Source of the DNA: Fluviispira sanaruensis
Lineage (GTDB): Bacteria; Bdellovibrionota_B; Oligoflexia; Silvanigrellales; Silvanigrellaceae
Direction of reading: 5' to 3'
NCBI RefSeq assembly: GCF_004295685.1
Contig: NZ_AP019368.1
Location: forward strand, 3,053,501-3,117,500
DNA: 64,000 bases
Part shown: in pieces, positions 7,888 to 16,914 of the stretch
How positions within the stretch are numbered: position 1 is the first letter of the stretch
Layout of the letters: the number at the start of each line of letters is the position of its first letter
Made by a program: the position numbers and the translations under genes
The notes under the pieces: generated by a model
Databases searched by the model: none
Told to the model about the DNA's origin: nothing
The model's input: the letters and a program-made list of their open reading frames with translations, nothing else

Positions 7888-8934
7888 TTATCTCCAAATA
7901 TCACCTGCTGGTTGTTGCTGAGTCACGCAATGAAAGGATCCTCCACCATTTATAATGGCCCGTGAACTCAAGCCAATCACTTCACGACCAGGAAAAAGTG
8001 GACGTAAAGTATTAAGAGCCAATTCATCATGAGGATCTTGATATAAGGGAACAACAACAAAATGATTGCCAATATAAAAGTTTGCATAGGTTGCAGGCAA
8101 ACGTTGACTCTCAATTTCAATTCTTTGTTTAGGTAAAACTAAAGGAATAAGTTTAAATGAATTCCCTTCGAGATCTGTGAATGTTTTAAGCAGCTCATAA
8201 TTACGTTGCATAACATGATAGTTTTTGTCTGATTTATCTTCAGTGATAGAATAAACAATCGTTTTTTCATCAACAAATCTAACAATAGTATCGATATGTC
8301 CATCTGTGTGATCGCCTTCAAGGCCATCTTCTAACCAAAGTAATTTTTTAATTCCCAAATATTCTTTTAAACTTTTTTCTATATCACTTTGAGAAAGTTT
8401 TGGGTTTCTCATTTTACTTAATAAACACTGTTTTGTAGTTAAACATATACCTTTACCATTATTATCTAAAGAACCTCCTTCCATAACAACAGGAGAATTA
8501 AAGAAATTTATATTGAGAATCTTAGCAACTTCATAAGGCGCAAGAGAATCTAGCTCCCATTTAAATTTTTGTCCCCAGGCATTGAATTCCCATTTCACAA
8601 AACTCAATTTATTTTCTTTTAATATAAAAATAGGACCATTATCTCTAAACCAGACATCATTTAACGAAACTCTATGTAAAGATATATTACTGAGTTCTCC
8701 CAGTCGTTCTCTAGCATCTAATTCAGTTTCTTTATTGTTCACCAGCAGATGAACATGTTCATATTTCGCAATTGTTTTTACAAGGTTGGTAAATTCTTCT
8801 CTTACAGAGTTTAACTTTCCATACCAAATATCTTCATCAAAAGGCCAGCTTGTCCAAGTAGCTGAATGAGGAGCCCATTCAGCGGGCATGGAAAAACCAA
8901 TATTATAAGGTATATCTTTCCGTATTTGAGACAT
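7888..8934 (-). CDS. aguA: agmatine deiminase
   Basis: Converts agmatine to N-carbamoylputrescine and ammonia. The 348-residue protein has the peptidyl-arginine-deiminase/agmatine deiminase landmarks: the N-terminal PAEWAPHSATWTSWP, the central LEGDHTDGHID with its acid and histidine, and the C-terminal GGGSFHCVTQQ with the nucleophilic cysteine near residue 336. The ATG at 8934 has AAGGA seven bases upstream. It is the first gene of the aguA-aguB operon. No arginine decarboxylase is in the window, so the source of agmatine must lie elsewhere or be taken up. Confidence 0.96.
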   Translation of the reverse strand: MSQIRKDIPYNIGFSMPAEWAPHSATWTSWPFDEDIWYGKLNSVREEFTNLVKTIAKYEHVHLLVNNKETELDARERLGELSNISLHRVSLNDVWFRDNGPIFILKENKLSFVKWEFNAWGQKFKWELDSLAPYEVAKILNINFFNSPVVMEGGSLDNNGKGICLTTKQCLLSKMRNPKLSQSDIEKSLKEYLGIKKLLWLEDGLEGDHTDGHIDTIVRFVDEKTIVYSITEDKSDKNYHVMQRNYELLKTFTDLEGNSFKLIPLVLPKQRIEIESQRLPATYANFYIGNHFVVVPLYQDPHDELALNTLRPLFPGREVIGLSSRAIINGGGSFHCVTQQQPAGDIWR

Positions 8935-9037
8935 CAAAATTTCCTTTTTTCGAAATAAAAAACAGGCTTATAAATAAAAATACCCAAATTTGATATACAT
9001 CAGATAGAAAATTGAGTCTAGAATGAGTTTTTTTTAA

Positions 9038-9373
9038 TTAACCGCTGCGAAAAACTTTTGCTGTAACTGTTTTTAAAACCTTTTTCTCGACCACCACTTT
9101 TTTAGCTTCCGTCACATAATCTTTTACAGCATCATAGGCATGTCGTTCATCCCCACCACCTGCAATCCATTGGGCCACCGTTGAGCCATTTAAAAAATGA
9201 TGGGGATAACCAAAAATCACTTTATTCGCTTCTAAATGAGCCCAATTCGTTTCTAAGTTTTCTTTTTCAAATAAGAAAGTTGCATAGTCAATAACCCTTA
9301 AAATGCAGCTTTCTACATTTTTGAATTCAACTCCTCGGGCTAGTTTTACTTTATCCTTCACTTTAAATTTCAA
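9038..9373 (-). CDS. hypothetical protein, 111 residues, TTG start
   Basis: No recognised family. The N-terminus (KFKVKDKVKLARG) looks like the first strand of a small SH3-like or KOW-like barrel, as in proteins that hold a chain on a compact domain; the rest has a His-rich middle and a Lys-rich C-terminus. The only upstream start with a ribosome site is TTG at 9373, with AGGGG about six bases before it; a GTG four codons in is the alternative. It stands alone between aguA (same strand, upstream by transcription of the HU gene) and the HU gene. Real coding seems likely from the even residue composition, but the function is unknown. Confidence 0.55.
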   Translation of the reverse strand: MKFKVKDKVKLARGVEFKNVESCILRVIDYATFLFEKENLETNWAHLEANKVIFGYPHHFLNGSTVAQWIAGGGDERHAYDAVKDYVTEAKKVVVEKKVLKTVTAKVFRSG

Positions 9374-9556
9374 AAAAACCCCTGAAAAAAGTTATATTTA
9401 ACTTCTTTCTATATCGACATAAAAAAGTATTTTATTGAGACCGAAGGATTGTCAAAACTTTTTACAGTTTAATCTAAATAAATTCTTAGTTTTATGCAAA
9501 AGAAAGCAAGTAAAATCAATATTTAATCAATAATATTGATATCTTAATAAATTTAC

Positions 9557-9595
9557 ATAAAAAAGCTGGCTAAAAAATAAATTTTGCCAGCTTAT
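9557..9595 (-). terminator. Rho-independent terminator of the HU gene
   Basis: Minus-strand stem AAGCTGGC/GCCAGCTT with an AT-rich loop of 15 bases, followed by a run of six T. It lies 22 bases past the stop of the HU-like gene at 9618. Confidence 0.85.
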
Positions 9596-9617
9596 ATTTG
9601 TAAAAGTCAATTTTTTC

Positions 9618-9950
9618 TTACTTTTTCTTCTTAACAGAAGACTTTCTTTTGACTCCAACTTTTTCCTTTAAAGACGAAGCAACTCTAAAACTTACTTTTT
9701 TAGAAGCAGGAATTTTAATTTCTTCACCTGTTTGAGGATTTCTTCCCTTACGGGCAGCGCGATCTTTTACTTGTAAAATCCCAAGTTTATCAATGCGTAC
9801 TTTTTTTCCTGCAGCAACATGATCTTCAATTGCATCAAGAAAAGCAGCAATGACTTCTTTCGTTAATTTTTTTGGTAATTGATCAAAACGAGTTGAAACT
9901 TCAACGGTTAGCGCAGAAGTAGATACAGTCGAAACCTTTCTTTTAGTCAT
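9618..9950 (-). CDS. HU/IHF-family DNA-binding protein with Lys-rich tail (copy 1)
   Basis: A 110-residue histone-like protein. The core contains the family's LGILQVKDR strand, the DNA-binding arm with GRNPQTGEEIKIPASKK (intercalating Pro in the arm) and the final SLKEKV helix. A short lysine-rich C-terminal tail (about 15 residues) and an N-terminal Ser/Thr/Val extension are unusual for HU. I chose the ATG at 9950, with GAGAGG six bases upstream, over two earlier in-frame starts. A second copy at 32516 is very similar across the core. It probably bends and compacts the chromosome. It is monocistronic with its own terminator. Confidence 0.93.
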   Translation of the reverse strand: MTKRKVSTVSTSALTVEVSTRFDQLPKKLTKEVIAAFLDAIEDHVAAGKKVRIDKLGILQVKDRAARKGRNPQTGEEIKIPASKKVSFRVASSLKEKVGVKRKSSVKKKK

Positions 9951-10113
9951 ACACATCCTCTCTTGTGAGTGGTTAAATGAAACTCCGTTTATAATTGCCT
10001 GAATCGACATATATATCAAGAGGAAAAGTATAATTTTTTAATTTGCTAATGTAGCATAGTCAAAACTTCACGAAGCTAAGTTGTGAAGAAATCTTTTCTA
10101 GGAGCTATTAACA

Positions 10114-10980
10114 ATGAATCAAATTATTCTTTCCATACAATCCTGTGTCAGTTACGGCCATGTCGGTAACAGCGCTGTTACCTTTCCTTTACAACGACTT
10201 GGCGTTCAAGTTTGGCCTATACATACAGTACTTTTTTCAAATCATACCGGCTACGGACAATGGAGAGGTAAAGTAATTGACATAGAAGGAGTAAGAGAAG
10301 TTTTTTTAGGGATAAAGGACAGAGGTGTTCTAAAAAATTGCGATGCTCTTTTAAGTGGTTATATGGGCTCAAAAGAGCTCGGAATAGTTATGATAGAAGC
10401 AATCAAAGAACTCAGGAAATTGAAACCAGATACCCTCTACTGTTGCGACCCAGTTATGGGCGACATAGGCAGAGGGTTCTTTGTTAAAGAAGGAATTCCT
10501 GAATTTTTTAAAGAAGAAATGCTAAAATACGCAGACATTATTACTCCAAATCATTTTGAATTAGAATACTTAAGCGATAAAAAATTTGATTCAATTGAAG
10601 GAGCTGTTGCAGCTGCACGTAGAGTTATGAAAAAAGGCCCAAAAGTTGTTGTTATAACAAGTCTGTTACTTAAAGAGACAAAAGAAACAAATATCAACAT
10701 GCTTGTTGTCAATGAAAATTCAGTTTATATTGCAACAACTCCATATATATCTATTACTTTAAATGGCACAGGCGATTTGACCGCAGCATTATTCACTCAT
10801 TTTTACTTAAAATATAAGAAAAATACTCAGAAAGCTTTAGAGGCAACTATTTCTAGAGTTTACGAAGTCATTTTGAAAACAGCAAATGCTTCAGCAAAAG
10901 AACTCGTTCTTGTACAAGCACAAAACTCTCTTGTGAATCCAAAACATTTGTTTAAAGCAAAAAAAGTTAAAATTAGTTAG
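10114..10980 (+). CDS. pdxY: pyridoxal kinase
   Basis: Phosphorylates pyridoxal (and perhaps pyridoxine) to pyridoxal 5'-phosphate in the vitamin B6 salvage path. The 288-residue ribokinase-fold protein begins with ILSIQSCVSYGHVGNSA, typical of PdxY/PdxK, has CDPVMGD in the middle (phosphate and metal site) and NGTGDLTAALF near the C-terminus, where GTGD carries the catalytic aspartate. GGAG lies nine bases before the ATG. Its last four bases overlap the end of the convergent MgtC-family gene. PdxY versus PdxK cannot be fully settled by eye. Confidence 0.93.
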   Translation: MNQIILSIQSCVSYGHVGNSAVTFPLQRLGVQVWPIHTVLFSNHTGYGQWRGKVIDIEGVREVFLGIKDRGVLKNCDALLSGYMGSKELGIVMIEAIKELRKLKPDTLYCCDPVMGDIGRGFFVKEGIPEFFKEEMLKYADIITPNHFELEYLSDKKFDSIEGAVAAARRVMKKGPKVVVITSLLLKETKETNINMLVVNENSVYIATTPYISITLNGTGDLTAALFTHFYLKYKKNTQKALEATISRVYEVILKTANASAKELVLVQAQNSLVNPKHLFKAKKVKIS

Positions 10981-11501
10981 TCCAAAGTTCCTGGTCCGGA
11001 AGCCCCACTCGATTTCGAAGAGCGGTTTTTAAAAAATCTTTTTTCAATATAAGAAGTGAGTGAGAGGAAGAAGATCAAACCAATCGTTATAAGGATTGTT
11101 GATAAAAAGATACCAAAGCCAATTAATATTCCAAGCGCTGACACAGTCCAAATAACAGCTGCCGTTGTCAATCCCTGCACTTTACTGCTTGATTTAAAGA
11201 TTGCTCCTGCCCCGATAAAACCAATACCTGATACGATTTGCGCGACGATCCGAGTAACATCTGCAGAGATAACAGGATTTGAGCTTTCATATTCACTCAT
11301 CAACAATGAGACGGCAGTAAATAGAGCAGAGGCTGCACAGATAAGTGCATTCGTTTTAATTCCAGCAAGTTTACCGCGATACTCTCTTTCAATCCCAACT
11401 AAAGTACCAACAAATAATGCAACTCCAACTTTTGGTAATAAAAAAATAAGGACATCAAGTTCAGGAATATAATGCACTGTAAGAGTCAAATCATTAAACA
11501 T
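10977..11501 (-). CDS. MgtC/SapB-family inner-membrane protein
   Basis: A 174-residue membrane protein with four to five hydrophobic helices. The segment VGTLVGIEREYRGKLAGIKTNALIC is the MgtC signature, and GIGFIGAGAIFK with VQGLTTAAVIW follows, as in the family. It has the short YhiD/SapB form without a long cytoplasmic C-terminal domain. In pathogens MgtC inhibits the F-ATPase or supports growth at low magnesium; many members of this short type are uncharacterised, so the role here is open. It converges with pdxY, overlapping by four bases. Confidence 0.9.
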   Translation of the reverse strand: MFNDLTLTVHYIPELDVLIFLLPKVGVALFVGTLVGIEREYRGKLAGIKTNALICAASALFTAVSLLMSEYESSNPVISADVTRIVAQIVSGIGFIGAGAIFKSSSKVQGLTTAAVIWTVSALGILIGFGIFLSTILITIGLIFFLSLTSYIEKRFFKNRSSKSSGASGPGTLD

Positions 11502-11675
11502 AAATTTACCTTAAAACAAATAAATTACTTTTGATTATTTACTATTTTCTCAATTTCATAGAATAAGTGTTAGAAAAATTTTCTATCTTTGCCAAAGATA
11601 TGACTCAAAATTTATTTTCAAAAGCCAAATGACGAATCACTTTAAGCAAATTAATTTATTGCCTTTAGGTGGTTT

Positions 11676-11960
11676 ATGTCCGTTAAGAAAAATAATATTG
11701 ATGAAAAAGATCTCGCAAGACATATGGGCGATCAGGCTTGTCGAGCAGAATCAAATAGTCTTGCCCAAAAAAAATACACACACTTGCAAAGACTTATGAG
11801 TAAAATATCTGCTTTATCAGATAAGGAATTTGATATTGCATTTTCAACGCTTGAATCTATGTTAGAAAATTTTAATACAAAAAAATCAAAAGTAGAAGAT
11901 GATAAAATAACAAATAAAAACAAAGAAAATACTATTGCAGTAATCACAAATAAACAATAA
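11676..11960 (+). CDS. hypothetical small hydrophilic protein
   Basis: A 94-residue protein with no recognised family. The middle (about 35-72) is predicted helical, with a leucine/serine pattern, and the C-terminal 25 residues are rich in Lys, Asn and Asp and look disordered. No signal peptide or membrane helix. The start ATG at 11676 has AGGTGG immediately upstream, closer than usual. Its stop meets the 3' end of the lipoprotein gene on the other strand without a gap. It is probably a real, free-standing gene. Confidence 0.5.
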   Translation: MSVKKNNIDEKDLARHMGDQACRAESNSLAQKKYTHLQRLMSKISALSDKEFDIAFSTLESMLENFNTKKSKVEDDKITNKNKENTIAVITNKQ

Positions 11961-12746
11961 TTACTGATATTCGCTTAAATTAATCGTATAAACATCTGAT
12001 CCAATTCTAAATGTCAATTCTGATGGATAAATATTATCTGCTAAAACATACCCAGCCCAGCGAACGTAAACATCAGTTTCATTTGAAAAAAGACCGTAAT
12101 AAAATTGGCTATTCATTACAAGTGTATAGCCTAAACCTTTGCGCTCTAAACTTAAATTGCTTTGAACTTCGATTTCATTATCTGATATTTTTACCGTTGA
12201 AATTGCAATATATTGTCTTTTATTTTCAATCGGCTTTAAGTCTTGTTCTGTATAAATTTTATTTTTTTCATCTTCTTTAGCTTCTACAAATATACCGTCA
12301 TTACTATTTATTTTTTTAAATGCGTACCCCCCACAAATAAATTCACGCAGATTTTTGGATCCTATTTTTGCAAACAAAGATGTCATTTGATTTAGAGAGT
12401 CAGTGTCTAAAATAGCTTCTGTTTGAAATGTATAATCAATTTTATTTTTATTCACTTCAAATGATGAATACTCTTCACCCAAAGGACCAATCACACTCCC
12501 TTTTAAACGATTAAATTTATTTTCCCAAATGGCTTCCAGTTGAAAAGAAGGAACTCTAAAATTTGAAGAGTTGATATCAGCCAAAAATTGGGGATTATTA
12601 TTAGAACTGCAGAGAGAAGCAATGGTAGCAGAAATCCGTTGAATCGCTTCATCTTCTGGCACTTTATCTAATTTACGTGAACGTAAAGTCGTGCAAGAAC
12701 AAAATAGCAAAATAACTAAAAATGCATTTGTAAATTTATGTAACAT
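11961..12746 (-). CDS. lipoprotein of unknown function
   Basis: A 261-residue protein with a type II signal peptide: basic start, hydrophobic core and lipobox LFCSC. It has two candidate lipidation cysteines, at residues 16 and 18. The mature part is mostly beta-rich, with no motif that I can name, and looks like an outer-membrane lipoprotein. It is six bases downstream of gshB on the same strand and is probably co-transcribed with it, which hints at but does not establish a link to thiol metabolism or envelope stress. Confidence 0.75.
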   Translation of the reverse strand: MLHKFTNAFLVILLFCSCTTLRSRKLDKVPEDEAIQRISATIASLCSSNNNPQFLADINSSNFRVPSFQLEAIWENKFNRLKGSVIGPLGEEYSSFEVNKNKIDYTFQTEAILDTDSLNQMTSLFAKIGSKNLREFICGGYAFKKINSNDGIFVEAKEDEKNKIYTEQDLKPIENKRQYIAISTVKISDNEIEVQSNLSLERKGLGYTLVMNSQFYYGLFSNETDVYVRWAGYVLADNIYPSELTFRIGSDVYTINLSEYQ

Positions 12747-12752
12747 AAAAAC

Positions 12753-13727
12753 TCAATTCGTCATAAGATGAAAAGCTTTTCTTGCAGAACTATGCCCTGT
12801 GAGCATTTCATATGTTCTAAAGCCAGTTGGAGAAGTAATATTTATTTCTCCAATTCGATTGCCTATGACATCGAGACCAGCTAAATAAATATTTTTTTCT
12901 TTAAGAAAAAGAGCTATTTTTTGACACAATTCTTTTTGCTCCTTTGTCATTTCTCTTAGCACAGCAGTTCCGCCCTGCGCCAAATTCGATGCTACTTTTC
13001 CTTTTCCAGGTAAGCGCACAAAGTCGCAAATGATTTCACCACCAGCAACCAAAACTCTCCGATCACCTTCTTCATATATCTCTTTTAAAAAAGGTTGTAT
13101 CATCAGTTTTTGCAAATTACTTTCATTTTTTAATTTAAGATTTATATATGAAAAAAATGCTGTTTTGTCTTTGAAATATTCAACGCTCTCACCACCATGA
13201 CCCAACCATGGTTTAGATATATATCCATTGTAAAAGAGTTCAGAATGTTCATAACAAAAAGATTTAATTACATTTATATCAGTAGATAAACAGGTGGGCA
13301 CTAAATTCTTTTCAGTTATAATTCCTTCTGAAAAAGCACGCCACTGCAAAGCTTTTTCATGATATGCCAACAACGCTTCTGGAGGGTTTAATATTTTTAC
13401 TTTATTCTGGGCAGATAAAATCCAACAAAGATCTTTATATTCTTCATCAAAAGGAGGATCTTTTCTGATAAAACAATATGGATAATCAGATAATTGAAAT
13501 AAATTTCCACTTTTAGGTTCATATTTAATTTCATGCTGAGAAATTGTTTGCAGAACAATGATATTTTTTATAACAATATTATTATTATAAAAATGAATAT
13601 CATGACTTTCACACCAATGAACTTCAAATCCATCTTCAAGAGCTACCTGAGCTAAAGCTAAACTTGAATCTGAAGAAACATTCACTTTTTTTATGCTATC
13701 AGCAATCACGAGTACTTTTTTTTGCAA
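12753..13727 (-). CDS. gshB: glutathione synthetase
   Basis: Joins gamma-glutamylcysteine and glycine with ATP to form glutathione. The protein shows the prokaryotic GshB pattern: N-terminal substrate domain with RKDPPFDEEY, the ATP-grasp KPWLGHGGESV, GDRRVLVAGGEI, and the C-terminal GEINITSPTGFR. I place the start at TTG 13727 (324 residues), because AGGAG lies nine bases before it; a TTG six codons earlier has no site of its own. It is divergent from hmgA, about 150 bases apart. That is relevant because the maleylacetoacetate isomerase of tyrosine breakdown often uses glutathione. gshA is not in the window. Confidence 0.93.
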   Translation of the reverse strand: MQKKVLVIADSIKKVNVSSDSSLALAQVALEDGFEVHWCESHDIHFYNNNIVIKNIIVLQTISQHEIKYEPKSGNLFQLSDYPYCFIRKDPPFDEEYKDLCWILSAQNKVKILNPPEALLAYHEKALQWRAFSEGIITEKNLVPTCLSTDINVIKSFCYEHSELFYNGYISKPWLGHGGESVEYFKDKTAFFSYINLKLKNESNLQKLMIQPFLKEIYEEGDRRVLVAGGEIICDFVRLPGKGKVASNLAQGGTAVLREMTKEQKELCQKIALFLKEKNIYLAGLDVIGNRIGEINITSPTGFRTYEMLTGHSSARKAFHLMTN

Positions 13728-13771
13728 TGCTATTTTACTCCTCAAACAAACTCATACTTTTGCTAAAAAAG

Positions 13772-13798
13772 ATTATAACAATCCCTTATGAAAAGCAA
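13772..13798 (-). promoter_or_regulatory. possible gshB promoter
   Basis: On the minus strand a perfect TATAAT lies 45 bases before the gshB TTG. A TTGCTT box sits 15 bases further upstream, a shorter spacing than ideal. Call by eye only. Confidence 0.35.
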
Positions 13799-13806
13799 CG
13801 AAAGCC

Positions 13807-13836
13807 TTGCTGATGCATCAAATAAAGTGTTACAAT
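13807..13836 (+). promoter_or_regulatory. possible hmgA promoter
   Basis: TTGCTG and TACAAT separated by 18 bases, the -10 box ending 40 bases before the hmgA start. It lies back to back with the possible gshB promoter, so one regulator could act on both genes. Confidence 0.4.
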
Positions 13837-13876
13837 TATATTTCATATTAACAGATATTTAAAAGGAGTCGATTTT

Positions 13877-15052
13877 ATGATTGATTATCGTAAACTTGGT
13901 TATATCTCTGAGAAACAGCATACTTTTTGTGAGTTTGAAGGTAAAATGGTTGCAGAACATGTGATCACTCGCAATGGATTTAATGATAATTATTCAATTC
14001 TATATCAAAAAAGAGCTCCTACTCATGAAGTTAATGCAGAAATTTACAAATCAGAAAATCCATTTTTTCCTAGCTACAATAAGTTGAGTAACAATGAGTT
14101 GAAAAGAAGGCATTTTAAGACACCAAATTATTCTAAAGAAGGAAATTTATTAGAGGCACGTGCAACACTTCTTGTAAATAATACATGTTCGGTGGGCATC
14201 TTAAATCAAACAAAAAATGATCATTTCTTTTTTGCAAATGCGGATGCCGATGAACTCTATTTTGTTACAGAAGGCAATGGAATTCTCCAAACTGTCATGG
14301 GAGAAATTGATTATGCTTCAGGCGATTATTTATTTATTCCAAAAGCAATTCCTTATCGTTTTCTGCCAAGTGCAAAAAGTAATATGTTTATTGTAGAAGG
14401 AAAAAATAATTTTGGTATCCCAAAAGAATTTCGTTTAGCGCAAGGACAATTTAAATTAGATGCTCCATACAATCATCGCGACTTTCATGCACCGAGTCGC
14501 TTAATGGAACTCAAATGCAATGAGAATTATCCAATTATTATAAAAAAAGATAATGTATTAACAAAACATGAATACACAGACTTTCCGTACAAAGTGGTCG
14601 GCTGGGATGGATGGTATTGGCCATTTTCTTTCTCTATTCATAGTTATCAACCCAAAACGAGTTCTGTACATCTTCCCCCAACAGTGCACACAGCATTTAG
14701 CGGCGATAATTTTTATATTATGAACTTTGTCCCTCGGGTTTTAGATTATCACCCCAAAGCAATTCCATGCCCATGGCCGCATTCAAATATCGACTGCGAT
14801 GAAGCTATTTTTTACATAAGTGGAGACTTCACAAGTCGAAAAGGAATTTCAAATTATTCTATTAGTTTTCATCCCTCTGGTATTCCACACGGCCCTCACC
14901 CCGAAAGATACGAGCAAAGTATTGGCGCAAAAAGAACAGAAGAATTAGCAATTATGGTTGACACTTTTGAGCCATTGTTTGTAACTGAAGCAGCAGCGAT
15001 GCTTGAGGACAAAAAGTATCACTATACTTGGGATTCACATGAGCATCTATAA
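13877..15052 (+). CDS. hmgA: homogentisate 1,2-dioxygenase
   Basis: Opens the ring of homogentisate to maleylacetoacetate in tyrosine/phenylalanine breakdown, an Fe(II) enzyme. The 391-residue cupin protein has the family start (DYRKLGYI...), a central cupin core with DELYFVTEGNGILQT and GDYLFIPKAIPYRF, and the metal-binding C-terminal part with PSGIPHGPHPERYE near residues 332-345 and MVDTFEPL. AAGGAG stands eight bases before the ATG. fahA, the last enzyme of the path, is 29 kb away at 43456; a maleylacetoacetate isomerase gene was not seen. Members around 380-390 residues are the compact bacterial type. Confidence 0.93.
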   Translation: MIDYRKLGYISEKQHTFCEFEGKMVAEHVITRNGFNDNYSILYQKRAPTHEVNAEIYKSENPFFPSYNKLSNNELKRRHFKTPNYSKEGNLLEARATLLVNNTCSVGILNQTKNDHFFFANADADELYFVTEGNGILQTVMGEIDYASGDYLFIPKAIPYRFLPSAKSNMFIVEGKNNFGIPKEFRLAQGQFKLDAPYNHRDFHAPSRLMELKCNENYPIIIKKDNVLTKHEYTDFPYKVVGWDGWYWPFSFSIHSYQPKTSSVHLPPTVHTAFSGDNFYIMNFVPRVLDYHPKAIPCPWPHSNIDCDEAIFYISGDFTSRKGISNYSISFHPSGIPHGPHPERYEQSIGAKRTEELAIMVDTFEPLFVTEAAAMLEDKKYHYTWDSHEHL

Positions 15053-15097
15053 AGTTGTTTCAATCTAAAGCAAATATTAAAAGAATTGGCAATTCAT

Positions 15098-16234
15098 ATG
15101 AAAGATAATGAAAAAAAATATTCAATTGTACTTACGGGTGGCGGAACAGCGGGTCATGTATGGCCGCATTTTGCCTTATTTGAAGGCGACAAATCACCTT
15201 TAAATAAGGCGTTTCAAGAGAATAATTTGAAAGTTCATTATATTGGTTCTCAATCAGGCATGGAAAAAGATCTTGTATTACTGAATCAACCTACTTGGCA
15301 TTACCACTCGATTGCCACTGGGAAATTGCGACGCTACTTAAGTTTACAAAATTTCTTCGATATTTTCAAAATTTTTTTTGGCTTTATTCAAGCATTTTTT
15401 ATACTTAATAAAATAAAAGCATCTGCAGTCTTTTCCAAAGGAGGGTTTGTCTCCGCCCCCGTTGTTTGGGCTGCATGGTTAAGAGGAATACCCATCATAA
15501 TCCATGAAAGCGATGCTACACCCGCTCTTGCAACTAAATTAACTCTGCCTTTTTCTTTTCTAGCTTTAGTTGCATTCGAGGAAACTATTAAAAAATTGCC
15601 ATCTTTTTTTCATAATAAAATAAATTACGTTGGCCTTCCGTTAAGAGAATCATTATTTAGCTCTTCAAAAGAAGAAGCGAATAAATTTTTTAATTTCCAG
15701 CTGAATAAAAAAACTATTTTAATTTTCGGTGGCAGTTTAGGTGCGCAAAGCCTAAATAAAAAAATGTTTGAAATTATTCCTGAATTAAATAAAAATTTTA
15801 ATATTATTCACATCGTCGGAAAAGGTAACAAAACGGAAATTGCTTCTGCTGAAAATTATCGACAATATGAGTTTTTAAATCACGAAATGAAATATGCTTA
15901 TGCACTCGCTGATTTAGCTATCTGCCGGGCAGGGGCAAGCAGCATTTTTGAACTTGCAGCTGCGCGCATACCCATGATTCTTGTTCCCTTAGGTTTGCAT
16001 GCGAGTCGAGGAGATCAAATTGTTAATGCGAGAATATTTAGTAATAGAGGTTGGTCACAATCTATTGATGAAAATACTTTTCAAAAAGAATCTGCCATTC
16101 AGTTGATAGAATCAACTATGAATTCACTGGAAGAGCGTAAATTAGCACTTGAATCTGCACCTTCAGCCCAATCCGCCCTAAAAGTGAGTCAAAAGATATG
16201 GGATATTATTTTACGATATGAGGCGAATAAATAA
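15098..16234 (+). CDS. murG: UDP-GlcNAc : lipid I N-acetylglucosaminyltransferase
   Basis: Adds GlcNAc to undecaprenyl-PP-MurNAc-pentapeptide (lipid I) on the inner face of the membrane to give lipid II. The 378-residue GT-B protein has GGGTAGHVWPH at residues 14-24, FSKGGFVSAPVVWAAW, the interdomain GGSLGAQSLNK and the C-terminal donor site CRAGASSIFELAAARIP. The ATG at 15098 is chosen; a TTG four codons earlier is open, but neither has a strong ribosome site. The stop overlaps the tsaE start by one base. Unusually for murG, it is next to tsaE and not inside a dcw (mur/fts) cluster. Confidence 0.95.
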   Translation: MKDNEKKYSIVLTGGGTAGHVWPHFALFEGDKSPLNKAFQENNLKVHYIGSQSGMEKDLVLLNQPTWHYHSIATGKLRRYLSLQNFFDIFKIFFGFIQAFFILNKIKASAVFSKGGFVSAPVVWAAWLRGIPIIIHESDATPALATKLTLPFSFLALVAFEETIKKLPSFFHNKINYVGLPLRESLFSSSKEEANKFFNFQLNKKTILIFGGSLGAQSLNKKMFEIIPELNKNFNIIHIVGKGNKTEIASAENYRQYEFLNHEMKYAYALADLAICRAGASSIFELAAARIPMILVPLGLHASRGDQIVNARIFSNRGWSQSIDENTFQKESAIQLIESTMNSLEERKLALESAPSAQSALKVSQKIWDIILRYEANK

Positions 16235-16776
16235 TGGATGACTTTTTAAATCTAAAAAACACCTTACAAGAAGTGTTTGACGACAGCAATTTAGCTAAAG
16301 AATTATCCATTGAAGTTTCATTATCAGATCTGAATTCATTCGCTCATTTTATCTCTACATTTATAAAGGCTGGTGATTGGTTTCTTCTGGACGGAGATTT
16401 AGGTGCAGGTAAAACATCATTAACCAAAGAACTTTCATTAATCCTAGGCGCTCATCAACAAACCATCAGTCCTACATTTTCAATTTTAAATATCGAAGAA
16501 TTAAATTCTGAAACTGAACTTAAAAAACTGGTTCACCTCGATTTATATCGACTCAAATCCGGCCGAGAACTTCTTTATTTAGGATTAGAAGAAGAGTTTA
16601 ATCCAAAAAACTCGTTTTGTGTCATTGAATGGCCTTATAATATCGAAAATGATGATTATTTAGCTTTTTTCCAAATAACAAAATGCGCAAAGCCTAAGAG
16701 AGTTATTGAAATAATTTTAGAATTAGCAGAAAAAGAAGATGTGCGCATTTATCATATTAAAAGAACACATTTTTAG
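16234..16776 (+). CDS. tsaE: tRNA threonylcarbamoyladenosine biosynthesis ATPase TsaE
   Basis: TsaE is the ATPase that resets the TsaD-TsaB complex during t6A37 formation on ANN-decoding tRNAs. The 180-residue protein has the Walker A GDLGAGKT at residues 54-61, SPTFSILN (79-86), a conserved HLDLYRL, and the C-terminal WP-Y motif. Its ATG shares a base with the murG stop (TAATG), so translation is coupled. The N-terminal 30 residues extend beyond the usual family core. tsaB, tsaC and tsaD are not in this window. Confidence 0.92.
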   Translation: MDDFLNLKNTLQEVFDDSNLAKELSIEVSLSDLNSFAHFISTFIKAGDWFLLDGDLGAGKTSLTKELSLILGAHQQTISPTFSILNIEELNSETELKKLVHLDLYRLKSGRELLYLGLEEEFNPKNSFCVIEWPYNIENDDYLAFFQITKCAKPKRVIEIILELAEKEDVRIYHIKRTHF

Positions 16777-16823
16777 ATAATTTTTTTATAATTCAATAAT
16801 TTTATTAATTAACTTTTTCAATA

Positions 16824-16831
16824 CCCCCCCC
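16824..16831 (+). repeat. eight-C homopolymer upstream of hsp20
   Basis: A run of eight cytosines lies 84 bases before the hsp20 start in otherwise AT-rich intergenic DNA. Such tracts can vary in length by slippage; whether this one is in the transcript or promoter is not known. Confidence 0.6.
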
Positions 16832-16914
16832 TTTACTTTCTAAAAAGATGGCATACATTGACATTGATGAGAAGGGGTTATCTTTTATTATGCTTAAGTA
16901 AAAGGAGACTTATT

